Of a stretch of 64,000 nt of DNA, positions 43,059 through 53,745 are shown in pieces (within the stretch, counting starts at the first letter, position 1; the number at the start of each line of letters is the position of its first letter). Source of the stretch: Tianweitania sediminis. Lineage in GTDB: Bacteria; Pseudomonadota; Alphaproteobacteria; Rhizobiales; Rhizobiaceae. The stretch lies in contig NZ_JAGIYY010000001.1 in assembly GCF_017813335.1 (NCBI RefSeq), forward strand, positions 1,166,001 to 1,230,000, read 5' to 3'. The notes beneath the pieces were generated by a model. That model searched no databases. It was not told the origin of the DNA and saw nothing but the letters and a program-made list of their open reading frames with translations. The translations under genes and the position numbers were made by a program.

Positions 43059-43790
43059 CTAGCCTCTTGCCGCTCCCTGCGGACTGAGGGCTGGTACCAG
43101 CACCCGCCGTGTCACGCGCTTGGCGACGGGGACACCCTGGTAGAGGCGCTTCTGCGCTTCCACCACGACCACGCCGGAAAAGATCGGCCAGAAGCGTCGA
43201 CCCGCGCGCTCAAGAACCTGGCTGAAGCGGATCATCCAGCGTCCGCTTGAGGGCGGAAAGAACAGGGCATCTCCCCAGGCACCGGGGGTGAAGTTGGTTT
43301 CGCGCAGCAGCGCCAGCAGTTGTCCGTGGGAATAAGGCCGTCCGGTGCCGAATGGAGTATGTTCCAGGCGGGCCCAGATCCCCCTCCGATGCGGCACAAC
43401 GAGGACGAGACGACCACCTGGCGCCAGCACGCGCCAGATTTCAGTTAGCGTTTCATGCGGATTTTCCGAGTGCTCAAGCAGATGAACCAGCAGCATCCGG
43501 TCCACGGAAGAGTTTGGCAGCGGGAGGTCTTCTTCCGACACGAGTGCTGTCGCTGAAGGTCCGGCGGCCGGCCAGTTCACCGCACCCTGCGTTGCTGGCA
43601 TGAACGCGAAAACACGTTCCGCATCGGTGCCAAAGCGCTCGAGCCATGGAAGGGTATAACCGAGCCCGACCAGCCGCTCATTGGGGAGCGGGGTCCAAAG
43701 GGAAGACAAGGCCATCGCGATCGCCCGTTCTGCCAGATTGCCGAGCGGTGAGGCATAAAACGCGCGCAGATCAACGATATCGGTATTCAT
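43059..43790 (-). CDS. SAM-dependent methyltransferase (class I)
   Basis: This 243-aa protein contains a partial Rossmann methyltransferase core: LPNSSVDRMLLVHLLEHSENPHETLTEIWRVLAPGGRLVLVVPHRRGIW. The N-terminal SAM loop is less clear (VGLGYTLPWLERFG). The family lies next to gloB in many rhizobia; the substrate is not known. It diverges from gloB across 101 bases. Confidence 0.8.
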   Translation of the reverse strand: MNTDIVDLRAFYASPLGNLAERAIAMALSSLWTPLPNERLVGLGYTLPWLERFGTDAERVFAFMPATQGAVNWPAAGPSATALVSEEDLPLPNSSVDRMLLVHLLEHSENPHETLTEIWRVLAPGGRLVLVVPHRRGIWARLEHTPFGTGRPYSHGQLLALLRETNFTPGAWGDALFFPPSSGRWMIRFSQVLERAGRRFWPIFSGVVVVEAQKRLYQGVPVAKRVTRRVLVPALSPQGAARG

Positions 43791-43891
43791 GAAGCGACCC
43801 TAGTGGCGCAGCCGTGACACTTCAACGCTCGCTTGGGCTGGCGCTTCGGGAATGCCACCATATCTTCAGCCCTGTGCATCGGGAGACCACA

Positions 43892-44656
43892 ATGCTTCAC
43901 ATCGAGCAGTTCATTTGCCGCACCGACAACTACGGCGTGCTTGTTCATGACCCCGACAGCGGGGAAACACTGGTGATCGATGCGCCGGAGGAAGAAGCGG
44001 TTGTGGCAGCGCTCGAGCGGACAGGATGGACCCCCACCAAGCTCCTGATCACCCACCATCACGGCGATCATGTTGCAGGCAATCTCGGCCTCAAGAAGCG
44101 CTACGGCATGCCAATCGTCGGTCCCGCTGCGGAAGCCGACCGTATTCCGGGCATCGACCAAACGGTGGAAGAAGGGGACGTCGTGTCGCTCGGCGCGTAT
44201 TCGGTGGATGTGTTTGCCACACCCGGCCATACCGCTGGTCACATCAGCTTTTACCTTCCAGATGCGAAACTGGCCTTCACCGGGGACACGCTGTTCGCGC
44301 TGGGCTGCGGCCGTTTGCTGGAATGCGGACCGGACGTGATGTTTGCTTCGCTGCAGAAGATTGCCGGGTGGCCGCGCGACACGGTTGTTTACTGCGGGCA
44401 CGAGTACACGCAGTCCAACGCCCGCTTCGCGTTGACGGTTGATCCGGACAACGAGGCACTTCGCACGCGGGCTGCCGAGGTTGAACATCTGCGAGCGCGC
44501 AATTCGATGACCTTGCCCACCACAATCGGCGATGAACTCGACACCAATCCCTTCCTTCGCTTCCAAGCCCCTGAGGTGCGAAAGACGCTCGGAATGGAAA
44601 GCGCCGGGGATGCTGAGGTTTTTGCTGCCATTCGCAAGCGCAAGGACAGCTTCTAG
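43892..44656 (+). CDS. gloB: Hydroxyacylglutathione hydrolase (glyoxalase II)
   Basis: This 254-aa metallo-beta-lactamase-fold enzyme has THHHGDHVAGN, ATPGHTAGHISFY, FTGDTLFALGCGR and YCGHEYTQSNARFA, the full metal-binding set. It hydrolyses S-lactoylglutathione to lactate and glutathione. ATG 43892 follows GGGAG. The stop lies in a CTAG shared with the exporter gene on the other strand. Confidence 0.94.
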   Translation: MLHIEQFICRTDNYGVLVHDPDSGETLVIDAPEEEAVVAALERTGWTPTKLLITHHHGDHVAGNLGLKKRYGMPIVGPAAEADRIPGIDQTVEEGDVVSLGAYSVDVFATPGHTAGHISFYLPDAKLAFTGDTLFALGCGRLLECGPDVMFASLQKIAGWPRDTVVYCGHEYTQSNARFALTVDPDNEALRTRAAEVEHLRARNSMTLPTTIGDELDTNPFLRFQAPEVRKTLGMESAGDAEVFAAIRKRKDSF

Positions 44657-45540
44657 GAAGCCCCGCTTCCGGTCCGGCGCTTGCCGCCAGACAACATCGA
44701 CTTGGAAGCGAGAACCGCGCCGCCGGTGATGGCGAGGCAAGCAGCCACGATGCTGGCGCTCGCTTCAGCCGCGCCGGCTGCAATCAGCACCAGCGTCGAA
44801 AGCAGTGGCGCTGCATAGCTCGCTGCTCCCAGCACCTGGATGTTGCCGTGCTTGACGCCATGGTCCCAAGTGTAGAACGCAGCCCCGACCGGCAAAAGGC
44901 CGAGGCCCAGCACGGCCAGCCACTGGGTGGTATCCTGCGGCCAGACTGTTTGCTCAAGAAGCAAGTGGCAAACCAGCGACAACCCCGCAGTTGCGAGGCA
45001 ATACCAGGTGACGATGCCCGTCGGCACGGCCTGGAACCGTCGCGACAAGAGGGAATAGGCTGACCAGAACAGGGCGCAAAGACCAGCCATCGCATAACCA
45101 AAGGCGAAACGGCTGTCGAACGACACGCTGCCACCCTTGGTGACAATCAGCACGGTCCCGCCGAGCCCAAGGAGGGCGCCGCAGATGTGGAACCACCGCA
45201 AGCGTTCGCCCGGCATGAGCGCGGAGCCAAGCACGATCAGAAGGGGCCAGAGATAAGCGATCAGGCTCGCTTCGATCACCGGTGCGGCGCGCAGGGCCGT
45301 GAAATAAAAGAAGTGGTAGCCGAACAGCCCACCGATTCCCACAAACCAGACCGACAGCGGCACCCGCGCCTTGGCCCCGGCCGGCTCCAGGATGCGAGCG
45401 GCAAGCCCGACCAGCGTGCCAATCGCGAACGTCATGGCCAGCAACTGGAACGGCGGCACGGCGCCGGAAGCGGCGGTGAGAACGGCAAGAAGCGCCCACA
45501 TGGCGATAGCGGTAAAGCCGATCAGGGTTGCGCGGGCCAT
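44653..45540 (-). CDS. EamA/DMT-family exporter (YddG-like)
   Basis: This 295-aa inner membrane protein has ten hydrophobic segments in two EamA repeats. The first repeat contains FFYFTALRAAPVIEASLIAYLWPLLIVLGS and the second FYTWDHGVKHGNIQVLGAASYAAPLLSTL, which resemble the YddG aromatic amino acid exporter. Export of aromatic amino acids or related metabolites is possible; the substrate is unproven. Confidence 0.85.
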   Translation of the reverse strand: MARATLIGFTAIAMWALLAVLTAASGAVPPFQLLAMTFAIGTLVGLAARILEPAGAKARVPLSVWFVGIGGLFGYHFFYFTALRAAPVIEASLIAYLWPLLIVLGSALMPGERLRWFHICGALLGLGGTVLIVTKGGSVSFDSRFAFGYAMAGLCALFWSAYSLLSRRFQAVPTGIVTWYCLATAGLSLVCHLLLEQTVWPQDTTQWLAVLGLGLLPVGAAFYTWDHGVKHGNIQVLGAASYAAPLLSTLVLIAAGAAEASASIVAACLAITGGAVLASKSMLSGGKRRTGSGAS

Positions 45541-45602
45541 GATGTTCCAGATCAGTGATATGCTGCGCGCCTAGCAGCCACGGCTGTCTAATGCCAGCAG
45601 CA

Positions 45603-46391
45603 TCAGACGCCGCTGATCTTGCCGACACGGAAATGCACGGTGCCGATGCGCGTTTCCACCTGGCCTTGCAGGGGAACAAAGAAGGAGGTTTTGCCCAGCC
45701 GAGCGAAGGTGACTTCCATCCGATTGCCGCCGGCCAGGTATTCGATCGTTTTCGAGCCCTTGCGGTAGCCAGATATTGGCGTGAAGCGAATGGCGCATGT
45801 GACGCCTTCGCCCTCGAAGTCCCCGACCTTTGCAGGCGCCTTGCGCAGGAAGCTGAGGCTGAGATCCGCCCGCAACTCTCCATCATAGATCCGTGCCGTG
45901 CGGTTGCACACATCGTCCGGGGACGCCGCCTGCACCAGCGTAGCGGTGAGCGGATCCACCACATCCGCGAGGTGGGCGGCTTCAACCGGGACCCAGCTAT
46001 GCCGGCGCGGCTTGGGCGGAGGCGCGTTTTCGGTCGCCACGACGTTGCCGTCTTCGAGCCGCACCAGGGTCCACTGCTTCTTCTTGCCGGACGTGTAGTC
46101 CAACTCGTAGCGCTGCGGTTCGGCATCCTTATCTTCGAGGCGCCCCGACGCTTCCACTGTTCCCTTGGTGTCGTCGAAGATCGCAGCCAAACCCGAGCTC
46201 GAGACCTGCCCTTGGATCTCGTAGCTGGTTTCGGTCCACCGGCTCGTGAAGGTAGATCGCGCAATCGGCAGGCCGAAGATCGAAACCACGTATTCGGCCT
46301 GAAAGGTTTGTGCGCGCGCAGGCACGGCCGCGGCGACCAAGCCGCCCATGCACGCCGCTGCCACCATCGCAGAACAAAAAGCAGACCGCAT
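45603..46391 (-). CDS. DUF3108 family exported protein
   Basis: This 262-aa protein has a signal peptide (MRSAFCSAMVAAACMGGLVAAAVPARA) and a DUF3108 beta-rich domain (FQAEYVVSIFGLPIARSTFTSRWTETSYEIQG). The second of two adjacent ATG codons (46391) is preferred because GGAGG lies 5 bases upstream; ATG 46409 is an alternative. Function is unknown; an envelope role is likely from the export signal. Confidence 0.85.
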   Translation of the reverse strand: MRSAFCSAMVAAACMGGLVAAAVPARAQTFQAEYVVSIFGLPIARSTFTSRWTETSYEIQGQVSSSGLAAIFDDTKGTVEASGRLEDKDAEPQRYELDYTSGKKKQWTLVRLEDGNVVATENAPPPKPRRHSWVPVEAAHLADVVDPLTATLVQAASPDDVCNRTARIYDGELRADLSLSFLRKAPAKVGDFEGEGVTCAIRFTPISGYRKGSKTIEYLAGGNRMEVTFARLGKTSFFVPLQGQVETRIGTVHFRVGKISGV

Positions 46392-46456
46392 CATCGCCTC
46401 CAGAGCCATCGGCTTCGGAGTTACGGGAAGTTCAAGGCAACAGGATGATGAAAAGA

Positions 46457-46822
46457 TCAGCCCGGCTTGGGCGCCAGATTGGCCGTCAAAGCTTCGATCC
46501 GTTCTGCAACGTCGAGGAGGACGGTGCCTAGAGTTGCCTCATCCTGCGCTGCCTTTTGCAGCACCTCGTCACGGCTTTGCTGAAGCCCATCGAGCTCGCC
46601 TTCGAGGCTTTTCAGCCGCGTTTGCACCTCGCTGAGTTCGTCAAGGATCATGATCCCCGCCATCACGGTCAGGCGCTGGTCACCGATCTCGCCGAAATTG
46701 CTTTTCAGGTGGCCGACGTAACGATCAAACCGCTGCGCAAGTTCGAAAAGGTGCTCTTCCTGCCCTTCGTCGCAGGCCATCCGGTAGGCTTTGCCATCGA
46801 TGGTAACGGTGACTTGCGGCAT
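46457..46822 (-). CDS. zapA: Cell division protein ZapA
   Basis: This 121-aa protein has the ZapA beta-hairpin start (QVTVTIDGKAYRMACDEGQEEHLFELAQRFD) and a long C-terminal coiled coil. It binds FtsZ and promotes bundling. A DUF4164 gene lies just upstream, as in many Hyphomicrobiales. Downstream the DUF3108 gene follows within 65 bases, leaving no space for the 6S RNA gene often found there. Confidence 0.92.
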   Translation of the reverse strand: MPQVTVTIDGKAYRMACDEGQEEHLFELAQRFDRYVGHLKSNFGEIGDQRLTVMAGIMILDELSEVQTRLKSLEGELDGLQQSRDEVLQKAAQDEATLGTVLLDVAERIEALTANLAPKPG

Positions 46823-46834
46823 CGGCGACAGCCC

Positions 46835-47104
46835 TTATCGGTCCAGAACGGCGCGGATGGTTTCCATCGCCGTGACCAGGCGCCGCGACACTTCCTTGTT
46901 TGCTTCTTCCAGCCGTTCAGCGCGCGCTTCCGAGTTATCGAGCTCACCCGCCAGACGTGCACGATCCGCATTCATGCGCTGCACTTCGGCTTCCGCCTCG
47001 TGATAGTCGCTTTCTCGCTCAACACGCGCCGCCACGACAGCCTCCAGCGCGCCGAGCGCGCGGCCAAGCCGATCGATGACCTCGTTAAGCGACGTTTCCG
47101 CCAT
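46835..47104 (-). CDS. DUF4164 coiled-coil protein
   Basis: This 89-aa protein is a near-continuous coiled coil (LDNSEARAERLEEANKEVSRRLVTAMETIRAVL) of the DUF4164 family. It precedes zapA by 12 bases and is probably co-translated with it, suggesting a partner role in division. There is no signal peptide or membrane segment. Confidence 0.85.
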   Translation of the reverse strand: MAETSLNEVIDRLGRALGALEAVVAARVERESDYHEAEAEVQRMNADRARLAGELDNSEARAERLEEANKEVSRRLVTAMETIRAVLDR

Positions 47105-47275
47105 ACCCTCGTCTTCCGACCGCTCGGCTCCGAAACAAACCTTATGCGAAGCGGCTCGAATCAGTTCGGGCGCCCGCTTGCAGCTGTTTTGCCAGTCTTG
47201 GCGTCTCGATTTTAGAACGTCAATGAAGTGTGGTTCGTTTCCCCCGCGAACAGCGCCGAGGGGCGGCGCGTTTGA

Positions 47276-47303
47276 TTGACAGGCCGGTGCTGCCTGCTAT
47301 GTG
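47276..47303 (+). promoter_or_regulatory. Sigma-70-type promoter of tkt
   Basis: TTGACA (47276-47281), 16 bases and TATGTG (47298-47303) lie about 73 bases before the tkt start. The rest of the 271-base gap shows no gene. Confidence 0.5.
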
Positions 47304-47375
47304 TCCGGCCACGCATCAAAACTGGCTCCGCCCCGCTGCATTCAGCCACTTCCTACGCAAAGAAAGCGACGCGCC

Positions 47376-49361
47376 ATGACCTCACGCGACAAACACGATC
47401 GGATGGCGAACGCGATCCGCTTCCTTTCCATGGACGCGGTGGAAAAGGCGAATTCCGGCCATCCGGGCCTGCCCATGGGCGCGGCGGATATCGCCACCGT
47501 GTTGTTCAGCCGTTACCTTCGCTTCGATCCGCAGAACCCGAACTGGCCGAACCGCGATCGCTTCATCCTTTCGGCCGGCCACGGCTCCATGCTGCTTTAT
47601 TCGCTCCTTTACCTCACGGGGTACGAGGACATGACGCTGGACGAGATCAAGAACTTCCGCCAGCTCGGTTCGAAGACGGCCGGCCATCCCGAATACAAGC
47701 ATGCGGATGGTATCGAAACCACAACCGGTCCGCTGGGGCAGGGCCTCGGCAACTCCGTCGGCTTCGCCATTGCCGAACGCCACCTCAACGCCGCTTACGG
47801 CGATGACCTCGTGAACCACTTCACCTATGTGCTTGCCGGCGACGGCTGCTTAATGGAAGGCATCAGCCAGGAAGCCATCACGCTGGCCGGTCACCTCAAG
47901 CTGTCTAAGCTCATCGTGTTCTGGGACGACAACCAGATCTCGATCGACGGTCCCGTTTCGCTTGCAGACTCAACCGACCAGAGCGCGCGCTTCGAAGCCT
48001 CGGGCTGGCACACGCAGCGCATCGACGGGCACGATCCGGAAGCGATCGCTCAGGCGATCGAAGCCGCACAGGCTTCTGACAAACCGAGCATGATCGCGTG
48101 CCGCACCACGATCGGGTTCGGCTCACCAAACCGCGCAGGGACCAGCAAGGCGCATGGTTCGCCACTGGGCGCCGAAGAGATCGCCGCCACACGTCAGGCG
48201 CTCGGCTGGGAATTCGAACCGTTCGTGGTACCTTCGGACGTGCTGGACGCGTGGCGGCTGGCCGGCCTCAACGCCGCCAAGCACCAGAAGGCATGGCAGG
48301 AACACTTCAACGGCTTGGACGCCGAGCTGAAGGCGGAATTTGAGCGGCGCTTCCGTGGCGAACTGCCGGCTGGCCTGGATGAAGCTATTACCACCTACAA
48401 GCGCAAGCTTTCCGCGGACAAGCCGAAGGTCGCAACCCGCAAGTCGTCGGAAATGGCGCTGGAAGTCATCAACGGCGTGGTGCCGGAAACGATCGGCGGT
48501 TCAGCCGACCTGACCGGCTCCAACAACACCAAGACCAGCCAAACCAAGCCGCTGTCGGCCGATGATTATTCCGGCCGCTACATCTATTACGGCATTCGTG
48601 AGCACGGCATGGCCGCTGCCATCAACGGCCTTGCGCTGCACGGCGGCGTGATTCCTTACGGCGGGACCTTCCTGACCTTTTCCGATTATGCTCGTCCATC
48701 CATGCGGCTTGCTTCCTTGATGCACATCCGCTCGATCTTCGTGATGACGCATGACTCGATCGGTCTTGGCGAAGATGGCCCGACGCATCAGCCGGTGGAG
48801 CATCTTGGGGCGCTGCGCACCATCCCCAACCACTATGTGATGCGTCCAGCCGATGCGGTGGAAGCGGTTGAATGCTGGCAAGCCGCGTTGAAGTCTCAGT
48901 CGACGCCCTCGACGCTGGCACTGACGCGGCAAAACCTGCCGACGCTGCGCACTGAACACACGGATGAGAACCTTTCAGCACGCGGCGCCTATGAACTGGC
49001 GCCAGCGAGCGACGCTGATGTGACGATCTTCGCGTCCGGCTCGGAAGTCGAGATCGCGCTTGGCGCCCGTGAAAAGCTCAAGGCTGCAGGCATTGCTGCG
49101 CGCGTCGTGTCTGTGCCGTGCATGGAGCTGTTTGCAGAACAGGACGAAGCCTACCGCAAGGCGATTACCGGAACCACGCCCGTGAATGTGGCGATCGAAG
49201 CCGGTGTCCGCGAGGGCTGGGATCACCTGATCGGCCGCGATGGCATTTTCATCGGCATGAGCGGTTTCGGTGCCAGCGGCAAGATCGAGGATCTTTACCC
49301 GCATTTCGGGATCACCGCAGAGGCCGCCGCGGCAGCGGTCCAGAAGCGCCTGTCTGCTTGA
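47376..49361 (+). CDS. tkt: Transketolase
   Basis: This 661-aa enzyme has the N-terminal [16 protein letters not shown], the TPP/Mg motif [13 protein letters not shown] with a downstream DDNQISIDG, and the central [20 protein letters not shown] and [20 protein letters not shown] motifs. It interconverts pentose, triose and hexose phosphates. ATG 47376 gives the expected N-terminus. It is followed 54 bases later by gap, consistent with a sugar phosphate operon. Confidence 0.97.
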   Translation: MTSRDKHDRMANAIRFLSMDAVEKANSGHPGLPMGAADIATVLFSRYLRFDPQNPNWPNRDRFILSAGHGSMLLYSLLYLTGYEDMTLDEIKNFRQLGSKTAGHPEYKHADGIETTTGPLGQGLGNSVGFAIAERHLNAAYGDDLVNHFTYVLAGDGCLMEGISQEAITLAGHLKLSKLIVFWDDNQISIDGPVSLADSTDQSARFEASGWHTQRIDGHDPEAIAQAIEAAQASDKPSMIACRTTIGFGSPNRAGTSKAHGSPLGAEEIAATRQALGWEFEPFVVPSDVLDAWRLAGLNAAKHQKAWQEHFNGLDAELKAEFERRFRGELPAGLDEAITTYKRKLSADKPKVATRKSSEMALEVINGVVPETIGGSADLTGSNNTKTSQTKPLSADDYSGRYIYYGIREHGMAAAINGLALHGGVIPYGGTFLTFSDYARPSMRLASLMHIRSIFVMTHDSIGLGEDGPTHQPVEHLGALRTIPNHYVMRPADAVEAVECWQAALKSQSTPSTLALTRQNLPTLRTEHTDENLSARGAYELAPASDADVTIFASGSEVEIALGAREKLKAAGIAARVVSVPCMELFAEQDEAYRKAITGTTPVNVAIEAGVREGWDHLIGRDGIFIGMSGFGASGKIEDLYPHFGITAEAAAAAVQKRLSA

Positions 49362-49415
49362 GCATTGTTTTTGAAGTTGCGTTGAAAGCCTGATCCAAAG
49401 GCAAGGGAGAGCGGA

Positions 49416-50423
49416 ATGACAGTGAAAGTCGCCATCAACGGGTTCGGGCGTATCGGCCGCAACATCCTGCGCGCCATCCATGAGAGCGGCCGCACGGACA
49501 TCGAAGTCGTTGCCATCAACGATCTTGGCCCGGTGGAAACCAATGCTCACCTGCTGCGCTTCGATTCCATCCACGGCAGGTATCCTGGCAAGATCGAGGT
49601 CGACGGCGATTACATCGTCGTCGATGGAAAGCGCATCCGCGTCACGGCGATCAAGAACCCGGCCGAGCTGCCGCATGGTGACCTTGGCGTTGATATCGCG
49701 ATGGAATGCACGGGCATCTTCACGTCCAAAGACAAGGCGTCCGCACATCTTTCGGCCGGTGCCAAGCGCGTCATCGTTTCGGCGCCTGCCGACGGCGCGG
49801 ATCTCACCGTGGTTTATGGCGTGAACCACGACAAGCTGACCAAGGACCACATGGTCATCTCGAACGCGTCCTGCACCACAAACTGCCTGGCGCCGGTCGC
49901 TTATGTTCTTCACGAGGCCGTCGGCATCGAAAAGGGCTTCATGACGACCATCCACTCCTATACGGGTGACCAGCCGACGCTCGACACCATGCACAAGGAC
50001 CTTTACCGCGCCCGTGCAGCCGCCTTGTCGCAGATCCCGACGTCGACCGGTGCGGCAAAGGCGGTCGGCCTCGTGCTGCCGGAACTCAAGGGCAAGCTCG
50101 ACGGCTCGTCGATCCGCGTGCCCACCCCGAACGTGTCAGTGGTGGATCTGAAGTTCACGGCGTCCCGCAACACCAGCGTTGAAGAAATCAATGAGGCTGT
50201 GAAATCGGCTGCCAACGGCAAGCTCAAGGGCGTGCTGGCGGTCACCGATCAGCCAAACGTGTCGATCGACTTCAACCATGATCCGCACTCGTCCACCTTC
50301 GCGCTGGACCAGACAAAGGTGCTGGAAGGCAACTTCGTGCGCATTCTGTCCTGGTACGACAACGAGTGGGGCTTCTCGAACCGCATGTCGGACACCGCTG
50401 TTGCGTTCAGCAAGCTGATCTGA
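49416..50423 (+). CDS. gap: Glyceraldehyde-3-phosphate dehydrogenase
   Basis: This 335-aa enzyme has the NAD-binding start [17 protein letters not shown], the catalytic-cysteine motif [12 protein letters not shown] and the C-terminal [12 protein letters not shown]. It oxidises and phosphorylates glyceraldehyde 3-phosphate. A strong terminator follows, so pgk has its own promoter or depends on read-through from the antiporter gene. Confidence 0.97.
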   Translation: MTVKVAINGFGRIGRNILRAIHESGRTDIEVVAINDLGPVETNAHLLRFDSIHGRYPGKIEVDGDYIVVDGKRIRVTAIKNPAELPHGDLGVDIAMECTGIFTSKDKASAHLSAGAKRVIVSAPADGADLTVVYGVNHDKLTKDHMVISNASCTTNCLAPVAYVLHEAVGIEKGFMTTIHSYTGDQPTLDTMHKDLYRARAAALSQIPTSTGAAKAVGLVLPELKGKLDGSSIRVPTPNVSVVDLKFTASRNTSVEEINEAVKSAANGKLKGVLAVTDQPNVSIDFNHDPHSSTFALDQTKVLEGNFVRILSWYDNEWGFSNRMSDTAVAFSKLI

Positions 50424-50456
50424 CGCGCCACACCGCACGTTCAGCAGTTGATGACG

Positions 50457-50483
50457 AAAGCGCCCGACTTCGGGCGCTTTTTT
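50457..50483 (+). terminator. Intrinsic terminator after gap
   Basis: AAAGCGCCCGA (50457-50467) pairs with TCGGGCGCTTT (50470-50480) around a tight loop, followed by a T run. Confidence 0.9.
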
Positions 50484-50584
50484 CGTTCACGGATTGGTGA
50501 CCCGACTCGCAAGCAAGCTTCGCTACGAGCGTGGCATATGGATGGGACTGGAAGGGAGGGTCGGCCTCCAGGGGACAGGTGTGG

Positions 50585-52435
50585 ATGCTGGACGGCGTAT
50601 ATTTCATTACCTTGATCGGCACGCTGCTCGTGCTGGTTGCCGCCTTTTCCAGCCTTCTTTCGTTTCGCTTCGGCGCTCCCCTGCTTCTCCTGTTTCTGGG
50701 CATCGGCCTGTTGGCGGGGGAAGACGGCCTCGGGCTGACCTTCAGCAACTCCGCCGCGGCCTATTTCATTGGCAGCCTCGCGCTGGCTGTTGTTTTGTTC
50801 GACTCCGGCTTCGGAACTTCCATCGCTACCTTCCGCTTGGCAGCGGCGCCGGCAATTACCTTGGCGACCGCGGGTGTGATCCTGACCGCTGCGATCTTTG
50901 CCATCGCGGCTCACTTTTTTCTCGACCTGTCCACCCTCCAGTCGCTGCTGCTCGGCTCCATTGTTGCGTCGACGGATGCCGCGGCCGTGTTCTTCCTGCT
51001 GCGGATCGGCGGCATCAATGTGCGCGATCGGGTCCGCTCGGCGCTGGAAGTCGAGTCCGGCGCCAACGACCCGATGGCCATCTTCTTGACCATCTCGCTT
51101 GTGGAACTGATCACGAGCGGCGCGGGCATGGAAAAGATCGGCCTCGACCTTGCCGTTGATTTCCTCCTGCAGATGGGCGTCGGCGTTCTGGCCGGTCTGC
51201 TTGGCGGCATCCTGATCGTCGCCCTGATCAACCGCTTGAAGCTCGATCGAGGGCTGACGCCCATCTTCACCATCGCGCTCAGCATGCTGGTGTTTTCGGT
51301 CACGGGTGCGCTCGGTGGAAGCGGCTTCCTCGCCGTTTACGTGGCGGGCCTTTACGCCGGCAACCGCAGCATTCGCGCCCATGCCAGCATCCGACGCTTC
51401 AACGACGGTCTCACCTGGCTGGCGCAGATCATCATGTTCCTCGTGCTCGGGCTTCTTGCAACGCCATCGCAGTTCCCGGCCATTCTTCTGCCCGCGCTTG
51501 GGCTCGCGCTGTTCTTGATCTTTGTCGCGCGTCCGCTCGCCGTGTGGATCTGCCTTCTTCCTTTCAACTTCCACCGTACGGAAACCGCCTTTCTTTCGTG
51601 GGTCGGCCTACGTGGCGCCGTGTCGATCCTGTTGGCGATCGTGCCGGTTCTGGGTGACGTGCCCAACGGGCAGATCTTCTTCAACGCTGCCTTCATCATC
51701 GTTCTTGTGTCGCTGCTGGTGCAGGGCTGGACGATCGGCCCTGTGGCTCGCCGGCTGGGTCTCATCGTGCCGGCGCATATCGGCGCAGTGGACAAGGTGG
51801 AACTGGAACTGCCCGGCACCGCCCATCATGAGCTCCTGGTGTACCGCGTCGTGCCTAGCAGTCCTGTTGCCAAGGGGGAGCGCGTACCGCGTTGGGCCCG
51901 CCCGTCGCTGGTGATCCGTGATGGCCAGTCCATGCGCTACCAATATGCCGGACGCCTCAGGGCGAACGACTATGTTTATCTCTTTACGCATCACCGCTAC
52001 CCGCGCCTCCTCGACCGTCTGTTTGCAAGCCCCGCGGTTCTGGATGGCGACGATGCCGAATTCTTCGGCGCCTTCACAATCGATGCGAAGCGTCCGGCGA
52101 TCGAACTGCAGGCGGCCTATGGCCCGCAGTTGCATCCGGGCGAAGAAGACATGACCGTCGCCGAACTGATGACGGCGCGGCTCGGCGGACGTGCCGAATA
52201 TGCCGACCGCGTTCCGATGGGACCGGTGGATCTCATTGTGCGCGACATCGATGACGATGGGATCATCCAGACCGTCGGGATTTCCTTGGAGCCGGAATCG
52301 CGTGCGCCCAATATTCCGGCCTTCTTCAACCTGCGCGAGATCGCGGACAAGGTGCGGGAAAGCTGGCGCAACCGGAAGGCCAGGACGGCCCCGGGTCCCG
52401 CAGAGCAGCCCGAAAGCAGCGAGCCTGCTCCTTAA
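50585..52435 (+). CDS. K+/H+ antiporter, CPA1 type with C-terminal RCK_C domain
   Basis: This 616-aa protein has about 12 membrane segments of the NhaP2/CvrA type, including the acidic-residue motif SALEVESGANDPMAIFLTISL and GLRGAVSILLAIVP. A TrkA-C/RCK_C-like regulatory domain follows (about 405-500), then a CorC/HlyC-like C-terminal region (about 500-590). It exchanges K+ or other cations for protons. ATG 50585 was chosen; upstream in-frame starts lack family similarity. It interrupts the glycolytic gene order between gap and pgk. Confidence 0.9.
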   Translation: MLDGVYFITLIGTLLVLVAAFSSLLSFRFGAPLLLLFLGIGLLAGEDGLGLTFSNSAAAYFIGSLALAVVLFDSGFGTSIATFRLAAAPAITLATAGVILTAAIFAIAAHFFLDLSTLQSLLLGSIVASTDAAAVFFLLRIGGINVRDRVRSALEVESGANDPMAIFLTISLVELITSGAGMEKIGLDLAVDFLLQMGVGVLAGLLGGILIVALINRLKLDRGLTPIFTIALSMLVFSVTGALGGSGFLAVYVAGLYAGNRSIRAHASIRRFNDGLTWLAQIIMFLVLGLLATPSQFPAILLPALGLALFLIFVARPLAVWICLLPFNFHRTETAFLSWVGLRGAVSILLAIVPVLGDVPNGQIFFNAAFIIVLVSLLVQGWTIGPVARRLGLIVPAHIGAVDKVELELPGTAHHELLVYRVVPSSPVAKGERVPRWARPSLVIRDGQSMRYQYAGRLRANDYVYLFTHHRYPRLLDRLFASPAVLDGDDAEFFGAFTIDAKRPAIELQAAYGPQLHPGEEDMTVAELMTARLGGRAEYADRVPMGPVDLIVRDIDDDGIIQTVGISLEPESRAPNIPAFFNLREIADKVRESWRNRKARTAPGPAEQPESSEPAP

Positions 52436-52528
52436 TCGATTTTGCTGCGGAGGCGCTTCGTGCACCGCTTGCACGCAAGCGTGGCATGACGTCTATATCG
52501 CGCGGCCGAAACAGGGAGTTAGACGATC

Positions 52529-53725
52529 ATGGCAGCTTTCCGGACGCTGGATGATGTTGATGTCAGCAACAAGCGCGTTCTTGTGCGTGTCGACCTCAAC
52601 GTTCCCGTGCAGGACGGAAAGATCTCCGACACGACCCGCATCGAGCGGATCAAGCCGACGATCACCGAACTCGCTGACAAGGGAGCACGGATCATCCTGC
52701 TGGCGCATTTCGGACGCCCCAAGAACGGGCCCGACGAAACGAATTCCTTGAAGCCGGTGGCAGAAGTTGCTGCCGGCATCTTCGGACGACCGGTTGCCTT
52801 TGTGCCCGACTGCATCGGCGATGTGGCGGAAGCCTCCGCCGCCGCCATCCAGGGCGGCGACATCCTTTTGTTCGAGAACACCCGCTTCCACAACGGGGAA
52901 GAAAAGAACGATCCTGAATTCGCAAAGGCGCTCGCGAGAAGCGGCGACATTTTTGTGAATGACGCGTTCTCGGCGGCGCATCGTGCGCATGCGTCCACGG
53001 AAGGGCTGGCCCATCTGCTGCCTGCCTATGCCGGGCGGACCATGCAAGCGGAACTCGATGCGCTGGAAAAAGGCCTCGGCAACCCCAAGCGGCCGGTGGT
53101 CGCCATTGTCGGTGGCGCAAAGGTTTCCACGAAGATCGACCTCCTGCAGAACCTCGTCGGCAAGGTGGATGCGCTTGTGATCGGCGGCGGCATGGCCAAC
53201 ACCTTCCTTGCGGCGCAGGGGATCGACGTCGGCAAGTCGCTTTGCGAGCACGATTTGGCCGAAACGGCCCGCTCCATCTTGAAGGCAGCCGAGCAGAGCG
53301 AATGTGCGATCGTTCTCCCGACGGATGCGGTTGTGGCGCGCGAGTTCAAGGCGAATGCAGAGAACCAGGTCGTATCTGTGGATGCAGTGCCATCGGACGC
53401 GATGATCCTCGATGTCGGTCCGCAAACAGTGGGCGCCATTGCAGGGTGGATCGACAAGGCAGCCACGGTGGTCTGGAACGGACCGCTCGGCGCCTTTGAG
53501 ATCGCGCCGTTTGACAAGGCAACTGTGGCAGCAGCCAAGCACGCGGCGGCGCGTACAACCGATGGTGGACTTGTCTCCGTTGCCGGCGGCGGCGATACCG
53601 TGTCGGCCTTGAACCATGCCGGGGTCGAAGATCAGTTCACCTATGTGTCCACCGCTGGCGGCGCATTCCTGGAGTGGATGGAAGGCAAGGAGTTGCCAGG
53701 CGTGCAGGTCCTGAAGCAGACCTGA
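52529..53725 (+). CDS. pgk: Phosphoglycerate kinase
   Basis: This 398-aa enzyme has [16 protein letters not shown], the [18 protein letters not shown] loop, [30 protein letters not shown] and the C-terminal [13 protein letters not shown]. It catalyses ATP formation from 1,3-bisphosphoglycerate. Family length is normal. Confidence 0.97.
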   Translation: MAAFRTLDDVDVSNKRVLVRVDLNVPVQDGKISDTTRIERIKPTITELADKGARIILLAHFGRPKNGPDETNSLKPVAEVAAGIFGRPVAFVPDCIGDVAEASAAAIQGGDILLFENTRFHNGEEKNDPEFAKALARSGDIFVNDAFSAAHRAHASTEGLAHLLPAYAGRTMQAELDALEKGLGNPKRPVVAIVGGAKVSTKIDLLQNLVGKVDALVIGGGMANTFLAAQGIDVGKSLCEHDLAETARSILKAAEQSECAIVLPTDAVVAREFKANAENQVVSVDAVPSDAMILDVGPQTVGAIAGWIDKAATVVWNGPLGAFEIAPFDKATVAAAKHAAARTTDGGLVSVAGGGDTVSALNHAGVEDQFTYVSTAGGAFLEWMEGKELPGVQVLKQT

Positions 53726-53745
53726 TCCCGGCTCAGCCTACGGGC

